This document shows, in pieces, positions 5,826 through 10,316 of a stretch of DNA of 10,316 bases. Position 1 is the stretch's first letter, and the number at the start of each line of letters is the position of its first letter. Position numbers and translations under genes: made by a program. The notes under the pieces were generated by a model. It made no database searches and was not told the origin of the DNA. It was given only the letters and a program-made list of their open reading frames with translations. This DNA comes from JBCBSS01 sp039819065 (GTDB taxonomy: Bacteria > Bacteroidota > Bacteroidia > Cytophagales > Cyclobacteriaceae): NCBI GenBank assembly GCA_039819065.1, contig JBCBSS010000204.1:1-10316 (forward strand). The letters are read 5' to 3'.

Positions 5826-5869
5826 AAGGCCGTTGGCTTTGCTTTTAGTAAATCTTAGTTTGGGACTAA
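5826..5869 (+). promoter_or_regulatory. Promoter and candidate operator of the Xre-type gene
   Basis: TTG (5833-5835), a 19-bp spacer, then TTAGTTTG (5855-5862), one mismatch from TAnnTTTG. An inverted repeat, TTAGT (5855-5859) / ACTAA (5865-5869), covers the -7 box, and another TTAGT lies exactly 10 bp upstream (5845-5849). This is the expected position for a repressor such as the Xre product itself. A short hairpin, AAGGCC / GGCTTT (5826-5840, one G-U pair), just upstream, with TTTT at 5843-5846, overlaps the -33 region. Confidence 0.4.
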
Positions 5870-5882
5870 ATTTTATATTAAC

Positions 5883-6131
5883 ATGACACAGGGTAAAAGA
5901 ACCACGGAAGTACAAAACATGGGAAAAGTTCTCAGGGCTTTTCGTGAGGAAAGCGGCCTCACACAAATTAAATTGTCCGAGTTGGCTAATTTGGACAGAA
6001 CTTATATTTCTGCATTAGAAAGAGGAGTGAAGTTCTGTTCTGTAAATGTTCTTTTCAAATTGGCGGCAGCTCTAAAAGTGTCACCCACCGAAATTATCCG
6101 GCGGGTGGAAAAACAAGGACAAGGCAAATAA
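5883..6131 (+). CDS. Small Xre/HTH_3-type transcriptional regulator
   Basis: An 82-residue protein. Residues about 14-73 make a five-helix Xre (Cro/C1-type) domain: MGKVLRAFREESGLTQIKLSELANLDRTYISALERG, then a helix with VNVLFKLAAALKVSPTEII. LTQIKLSELA and LDRTYISALERG are the scaffold and recognition helices. There is no effector, dimerisation or membrane domain. An alternative start at codon 13 (ATG at 5919, context ACAAAACATGGG) would begin exactly at the domain. Such orphan mini-regulators include restriction-modification controller proteins and phage or island regulators, but neither restriction-modification genes nor phage genes are in the window. A dyad over its own promoter suggests autoregulation. 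It converges with the kinase-like gene at 6153, 21 bp away. Confidence 0.85.
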   Translation: MTQGKRTTEVQNMGKVLRAFREESGLTQIKLSELANLDRTYISALERGVKFCSVNVLFKLAAALKVSPTEIIRRVEKQGQGK

Positions 6132-6143
6132 GTGGTCGATATT

Positions 6144-6166
6144 CTGTGGTATTTAAGCTGCCACAG
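6144..6166. repeat. Hairpin between the convergent Xre and kinase-like genes
   Basis: CTGTGG (6144-6149) / CCACAG (6161-6166), a perfect 6-bp stem with an 11-base loop, spans the last codons of the minus-strand kinase-like gene and the short convergent gap. Neither strand has a following T-tract, so if it ends transcription it is atypical. Confidence 0.35.
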
Positions 6167-6941
6167 GACTAGACACACTATTTAGATCGAGTTCAACAGT
6201 TATAGTCGTCCCCACGCCTTTTTGAGAGTTGAACTCGATCAATCCATCCATCATTTGTACTCTACTTTCTACCTGCTGTAAGCCAAGCACTTCCTCGAGA
6301 TTATTAGGAGCCACTACCTCAGCATAGCCATTCGTACTGTTAATCAACTGTCTGATATTGTGCTCTTGGACGTCGAATCCTCTACCATTATCTGATACCG
6401 CAAGTACCAATTTGTCTGCTCGATTCTCCAAAGTAACAGACACATTATTAGCTTGTGCGTGTCTCAGTGCATTATTTATCAACTCCTGCACTACTTTGAA
6501 TAATCTCAAAGCACTTTTTCTGCTTAAGTTCAAAGCGCCGACGGTATTTTCAAACGAGACAGACGTATTCGAAGGTTGTTGATTGATTAGGTCGCAATAT
6601 GCTTTAATGGCATCCGCAATGCCCAAAGTCCAGATTTGAGTAGGGTCAAACGATACTTTGGAATGCTTACCAGATTTTTCGTCTGCAGATTGATGATTTT
6701 CGGCAGAGGTATCTGACTGCATTACTTTTTCCTCCTCTTCTTTGATCAATAAATTGGTTAACAAGGTTTTTTGTTTCTGTTCGGCTTCCAATGTAATTAC
6801 ATCATGCTTGAGCTTTTGCCAGTTTAAAGATTCTCTCAACCGTTTAACGGTGCGATAGAAATAAACAGCGACTGTAGCTAAACCTGCTACTAAAATTGCC
6901 GATACAATAAGAATGAGTTCTTGTGAAAAGGTTGTAGTCAT
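6153..6941 (-). CDS. Membrane-anchored histidine-kinase-like ATPase lacking a recognisable H-box
   Basis: A 262-residue protein. One transmembrane helix at about 8-29, a basic and coiled-coil-like stretch at 30-73 ending in LLIKEEEEK, a polar low-complexity linker at 74-96, then a HATPase_c domain of the NarL/DesK/LytS sensor type. N-box: VVQELINNALRHAQ at 150-163 (E153, N156, N157, H161). G1: DNGRGFD at 184-190. G2: LGLQQVESRV at 219-228. A final glycine segment, GVGTT, is at 242-246. The ATP-binding parts look intact. In this kinase class the coiled coil runs into a HisKA_3 helix pair with an RxRIARDLHDxxG-type H-box. Here only about 25 residues separate KEEEEK from the pre-ATPase segment (SFDP...WTLGIADAIKAYCDLIN, 97-120), too short for that domain. 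It probably cannot autophosphorylate in the normal way. No response regulator is adjacent. Confidence 0.82.
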   Translation of the reverse strand: MTTTFSQELILIVSAILVAGLATVAVYFYRTVKRLRESLNWQKLKHDVITLEAEQKQKTLLTNLLIKEEEEKVMQSDTSAENHQSADEKSGKHSKVSFDPTQIWTLGIADAIKAYCDLINQQPSNTSVSFENTVGALNLSRKSALRLFKVVQELINNALRHAQANNVSVTLENRADKLVLAVSDNGRGFDVQEHNIRQLINSTNGYAEVVAPNNLEEVLGLQQVESRVQMMDGLIEFNSQKGVGTTITVELDLNSVSSPVAA

Positions 6942-7297
6942 AATTTTTTCAGTTTAAATGAATAGTGTGTTTGATTAAGTCATATACTTCACAGGTTTAG
7001 TACCTTTTTGGTCGATGAGGTGAGCATTTTTGAGAAGAAAAAAATCTAAAAAAATGAAATTATTTGTAACGCATTGATTATCATTATTTTGAGTGCCGTT
7101 TAGTGATGTAAAAAAACGGAAAGCCTGATGCGGCTACCAGAAAAATAGACTGGAATTGTTGTTCATAGAATTCTATTTGTAAAATAATTCGTATGACGAA
7201 ATCAAGTAAATTGTAATTCTTTAGAATACACCATGTAAAGACATACTCCGTTCAAATAATTTATGATCAATGAAATCTAACTGATTATACGTTTTGC

Positions 7298-7305
7298 TAC
7301 TTTTG
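7298..7305 (+). promoter_or_regulatory. Likely -7 box of the TPR gene promoter
   Basis: TACTTTTG is a perfect match to TAnnTTTG. It lies about 105 bp upstream of the ATG, implying a leader of roughly 95-100 bases. There is no TTG at the usual -33 distance, so the promoter may be weak or activator-dependent. Confidence 0.45.
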
Positions 7306-7323
7306 GGAAACAAGTCAAGTACT

Positions 7324-7339
7324 GAAACCTTCTGGTTTC
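7324..7339 (+). promoter_or_regulatory. Hairpin in the 5' leader of the TPR gene
   Basis: GAAACC / GGTTTC, a perfect 6-bp stem closing a TTCT loop, about 70 bp before the start codon and just after the predicted transcription start. No T-tract follows, so it is not a terminator. It may stabilise the leader. Confidence 0.4.
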
Positions 7340-7409
7340 GATTAGGTAATACAATAAAGACAGCTTAATTAAGGTTAGAAATAAAACCCAAAGAGGTACC
7401 ATCAATTCT

Positions 7410-10316
7410 ATGCGAAGATTTTTTTGTGTTGTTTTTATAATAAGTGCGACCATCAATTCGAGTTTTGCCCAGAATACGCTGGCTCAAGATGAAAAAGACA
7501 ATTTATTTAGAACAGGTTTAGAATTACTTGATAAGAAAGAATTTGGCTCGGCCAGAAGAACATTCGAGAAATTCGTGAGTGGCGCAGATGGTGATATTCG
7601 TAAAGCTGATGCAGAATACTACATAGCTTTTTGTGCGCTGGGTTTGTACCACGGAGATGGCGAAAGGCTTATCAATAGCTTTATTGACAGCAATCCACAT
7701 CATGGTAAGTCGATCTTAGCCTTCTACGAGTTAGGTTCATTCTACTATGGTGAAAAGCAATACAAAAAAGCCATTCAATACCTAAGTAAAGCTGATTTGA
7801 ACTCATTGTCTCCTGAACAAAGGCTGGAGGCCCGCTTCAAATTAGGCTATTCCTATTTCACCCAGAGATCTTTTGACGAAGCTTTGGAAAGGTTTAATGC
7901 TATAAAACGGCAGAACAGTGAATATGCTTCAGCTGCTAACTATTACGCTGGTTATATTGAATTCCAAAAAGGTGAATATGACCAGGCCTTGAAGGACTTT
8001 GAGCAGGTTAAGACATCTAAATCTTACGCTGCGGAGGTGCCTTACATGATAGCCAATATCTATTACAAGCAAAAAGAGTACGATCAAGCCATCTCTTATG
8101 TCACTGATGTACTCAATGAAAACAGTAAGGTTAAGAACAAGCGTGATTTACAACTGTTATTGGCGGAATCTCACTTTAGAAAGAGCCAATATGATAAAGC
8201 TAGTACTTACTTTGATCAATATCTCGCTGGCTCAAGGGCTAAGCCGAAAGATGATGTATCATATCGTATTGCTTATGCTTATTACGAAGCTGGTGAATCA
8301 GCAAAAGCCATTAGCAACTTCAAGCAAGTAGCATCCGCGGATGATACGATCGGCGTGTACGCCTCTTATTATCTAGGCGTATTATATTTAAAGGAGAATA
8401 ATAAGAACTACGCTCTTACCGCCTTTAACACCACTAGAAAAACTGAACTTAATGATAAGATTGCAGAAGAAGCTGCCTATCAATACGCTAAGGTGAATTA
8501 TGACCTTGGTAAAGCAGACGAATCAATTGATGCCTTCATAGAGTTTACAGAAAAATACCCGAACAGCCAGCATGTGGCTGAAGTGAATGACTTACTTTCT
8601 GAGGCTTACCTGAGTGCCAGTAACTATAACAAAGCCATTGCTCACATAGAAGGCCTTTCCAGAAAGTCCAAGAGCCTGGAAAAGGCATATCAGAAAGCCA
8701 CTTACCTGAAAGGAACGGAATTCTACAATATCAGTGATTACCAGCAGGCCATTGTCTTGTTTGACAAATCATTGAAGTACCCGATTGAAAATGATTATTT
8801 CGTGAAGGCCAGTTTTTGGCGAGGCGAATCATACATGTCACTGAGAAATTATGAAGAAGCTATCCCTAGTTATCAAAATGTATTAGGTCGATCTGATAAT
8901 AGAAATTCGGAGTATGGGGTTAAGTCCAGGTACGGTATTGGGTATGCTTATTATAATACTAAGGCCTACGACAAAGCTTTGATCCATTTCAAGGAGTATG
9001 TCAACCAAGTCCAAGGACAAAGACGGAAACAAAACTATGATGATGCGCTCATCAGATTGGCAGACTGCTACTATGTGACCAAGTCTTATAATAATGCACT
9101 GACTTATTACAGGCAAGCCATCAAGGAAAGCCGGAACTATAAAGACTATGCTCACGTCCATGCGGGTATCGTGTTGGGTATCGAAGGCAGGGTAGAAGAG
9201 GCTAAGGCTGAATTTGATCTGGTCATAAATCGCTATAAATCTTCAAGGCACTATGCTAATGCACTGTTTCAAAAGGGGCAGTTGGATTATGAAAAAGGCA
9301 ACTATGGCAGTGCCATCAATAGCTTTACCAAATTGATTAATGAAAGGCCTCAAAGCCCGTATGTACCGCACGCCTATTCTAAAAGAGCCCCTTCCTACTC
9401 CAATCAGAGTAATATTCAAAAAGCAGTTGATGATTACACGGCTATTATTCAAAAGTTCACTACACATCAGGTAGCGAGTGAAGCTTTGGTGCCGTTACAG
9501 GAGGCTTTGACTAACCTCAACCGTTCTGGTGATTTTGACCGTTACCTGGAAATCTACAAACGAGCCAATCCTGAAAGCGGCGCCTTAGAGGCCGTAGATT
9601 TCAAACGTGGTGAGACCATGTACGCCAATCAGAACTATCAAGGTGCAATTAGCGCGTTCAAAGATTATATTCAAAAGTATGATGAAGGAGAAAAGACGGT
9701 TGAAGCCAAATATTATGTAGCTGAGTCCTATTATAGAATGCAAGACCTGCCAAGTGCCCTGCCATATTATTATGAGATTTATAGGCGTGGATCGTTCAGG
9801 CAGTTCAATCGTGTGGTACAAAGAATAGCTGATATAGAATTCTCTCTCAATCAATATAATGAAGCGATCACTTTATATAATCGGTTGGGAGAGTTAGCGA
9901 CGAACAAACGTCAAGCATTTAATGCCGTAGATGGTTTAATGGAGTCTTACTATCGACTGGCGCAGTACGATTCGGTTGATAACTTAGCCAATAGGATCTT
10001 AGCCCAAGGTTTAGGAGGATCCCGAGGGCAAAACAAGGCTTCGTTGTATCTCGGAAAGTCAGCTTATGCTCGAGGAGATTACAACACAGCTCAGGATGAA
10101 TTTGTGGCTACAGTTAATTCTGGTAACGATGTATCTGGAGCAGAAGCCAAATACCTCTTGGGGGATATTCAATTCCAGCAGGAACAATACAGACAGTCCA
10201 TTGAAACTTTGATTGAACTTAATAGCGACTTTAATATCCATCAGGAATGGGTAGGCAAATCATACCTGCTCGTAGTTGATAATTACATAGCACTGGAAGA
10301 GTATGTCCAGGCCAGG
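7410..10316 (+). CDS. Exported multi-TPR protein, 3' end beyond the window
   Basis: One open frame of 969 codons from ATG 7410 to the last base, without a stop. Residues 1-20 are a signal peptide (MRRFFCVVFIISA...SSFA, cleavage before QN), so the product is periplasmic or outer-membrane associated. The rest is almost wholly TPR-like helical pairs of about 34-40 residues, roughly 23-24 by eye. Examples: FYYGEKQYKKAIQYL (111-125), YIEFQKGEYDQALKDF (182-197), IYYKQKEYDQAISYV (217-231), GYAYYNTKAYDKALIHF, YYVTKSYNNALTYY, and GDIQFQQEQYRQSIETL near the right edge. TPR arrays are protein-protein scaffolds. In Bacteroidota, exported TPR proteins of about 1000 residues are common and often sit near envelope or TonB-type genes, but the partner is unknown. 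No frameshift is seen. The upstream gap carries a TAnnTTTG box and a leader hairpin. TPR and the size class are certain; the specific role is not. Confidence 0.9.
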   Translation, partial: MRRFFCVVFIISATINSSFAQNTLAQDEKDNLFRTGLELLDKKEFGSARRTFEKFVSGADGDIRKADAEYYIAFCALGLYHGDGERLINSFIDSNPHHGKSILAFYELGSFYYGEKQYKKAIQYLSKADLNSLSPEQRLEARFKLGYSYFTQRSFDEALERFNAIKRQNSEYASAANYYAGYIEFQKGEYDQALKDFEQVKTSKSYAAEVPYMIANIYYKQKEYDQAISYVTDVLNENSKVKNKRDLQLLLAESHFRKSQYDKASTYFDQYLAGSRAKPKDDVSYRIAYAYYEAGESAKAISNFKQVASADDTIGVYASYYLGVLYLKENNKNYALTAFNTTRKTELNDKIAEEAAYQYAKVNYDLGKADESIDAFIEFTEKYPNSQHVAEVNDLLSEAYLSASNYNKAIAHIEGLSRKSKSLEKAYQKATYLKGTEFYNISDYQQAIVLFDKSLKYPIENDYFVKASFWRGESYMSLRNYEEAIPSYQNVLGRSDNRNSEYGVKSRYGIGYAYYNTKAYDKALIHFKEYVNQVQGQRRKQNYDDALIRLADCYYVTKSYNNALTYYRQAIKESRNYKDYAHVHAGIVLGIEGRVEEAKAEFDLVINRYKSSRHYANALFQKGQLDYEKGNYGSAINSFTKLINERPQSPYVPHAYSKRAPSYSNQSNIQKAVDDYTAIIQKFTTHQVASEALVPLQEALTNLNRSGDFDRYLEIYKRANPESGALEAVDFKRGETMYANQNYQGAISAFKDYIQKYDEGEKTVEAKYYVAESYYRMQDLPSALPYYYEIYRRGSFRQFNRVVQRIADIEFSLNQYNEAITLYNRLGELATNKRQAFNAVDGLMESYYRLAQYDSVDNLANRILAQGLGGSRGQNKASLYLGKSAYARGDYNTAQDEFVATVNSGNDVSGAEAKYLLGDIQFQQEQYRQSIETLIELNSDFNIHQEWVGKSYLLVVDNYIALEEYVQAR

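Larger units (their letters stand above)
5357..5882. other. 526-bp intergenic region without a convincing gene
   Basis: It lies between holA and the Xre gene. It holds a holA-proximal dyad block (5415-5503), a possible RNA hairpin CCGACAT / ATGTTGG (with one G-U pair) near 5583-5600, then a very AT-rich stretch (about 5690-5815) with a perfect inverted repeat ACAAATAA / TTATTTGT (5731-5738 / 5743-5750), and finally the Xre promoter. The longest reading frame worth noting is a 39-codon one at 5512-5631 with a hydrophobic start, which I do not call as a gene. I see no tRNA and no recognisable transposase remnant. Confidence 0.5.
6942..7409. other. 468-bp divergent intergenic region between the kinase-like and TPR genes
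   Basis: No gene is convincing here. Contents seen: an A-rich run near 7034-7058; two adjacent small hairpins, CCGTTT (7096-7101) / AAACGG (7114-7119) and AGCC (7122-7125) / GGCT (7132-7135); a 12-bp perfect palindrome ATAGAATTCTAT (7165-7176); the TPR-gene promoter box (7298-7305); a leader hairpin (7324-7339); and a 10-bp palindrome CTTAATTAAG in the leader. A minus-strand promoter for the kinase-like gene could not be identified with confidence. Confidence 0.5.

Noticed and set aside
5883..6131. Xre gene as a restriction-modification controller or prophage repressor
   Set aside because: No methyltransferase, endonuclease, integrase or phage gene is visible on either side, so only the domain-level call is supported.
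8098..10241. Short frames on both strands within the TPR gene
   Set aside because: They overlap a single uninterrupted frame with clear TPR motifs throughout and are explained by its repetitive codon pattern.
1..10316. CRISPR arrays, tRNA or rRNA genes, insertion sequences, phage genes and known defence systems
   Set aside because: I looked for regularly spaced repeats, cloverleaf-like segments, transposase or integrase motifs and defence-type nuclease or helicase genes and found none.

Overview
The window looks like chromosomal DNA from a member of the Bacteroidota, most likely a marine Cytophagales-type bacterium (Roseivirga/Fulvivirga-like; inference). It is AT-rich. It carries a BlaI-type repressor followed by an M56 antirepressor with the N-terminus typical of this phylum, a DUF4159 protein, a signal-less M23 protein of a Bacteroidota-type family, a lipoprotein with a TonB C-terminal domain, and a very long TPR protein. 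Several promoters fit the Bacteroidota consensus (TTG, 19-20 bp, TAnnTTTG), and start sites have A-rich leaders rather than strong Shine-Dalgarno sequences.

Layout. Bases 1-1531 (minus strand) hold a regulatory and envelope block: a TonB_C lipoprotein gene (747-1454), then blaI (188-556), then the first 62 codons of an M56 peptidase/antirepressor gene (1-186), which runs off the left edge and sits one base after the blaI stop. The tonB-like gene and blaI have superimposable promoters: three 6-bp half-sites (AACTAA / TTAGTT / AACTAM, each separated by 4 bp), then 11 bp, then a TAnnTTTR box, then 30-32 bp to the ATG. This suggests that BlaI controls both itself and the TonB-like lipoprotein. 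Bases 1727-3133 (minus) are a two-gene unit, M23 family protein then DUF4159 protein, 15 bp apart. Bases 3319-4206 (plus) encode a predicted lipoprotein of unknown function, closed by a strong terminator. Bases 4334-5356 (plus) encode the DNA polymerase III delta subunit (holA). A 526-bp gap with dyads but no convincing gene leads to a small orphan Xre-type regulator (5883-6131, plus). It converges on a membrane-anchored histidine-kinase-like protein (6153-6941, minus) that has an ATPase domain but appears to lack the phosphoacceptor H-box. After a 468-bp gap, a TPR protein of more than 969 residues (7410 to the right edge, plus) fills the rest; it is open at the window end.

How the parts fit. 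Most products are envelope or signalling proteins: the M56/BlaI/TonB_C module, the lipoprotein, the degenerate sensor kinase and the exported TPR scaffold. holA is an ordinary housekeeping gene. I see no phage, insertion sequence, CRISPR array, tRNA or rRNA. The best-supported new observation is the shared operator linking the TonB_C lipoprotein to the BlaI/M56 pair; the second is the kinase-like protein that has lost its dimerisation/phosphoacceptor segment.
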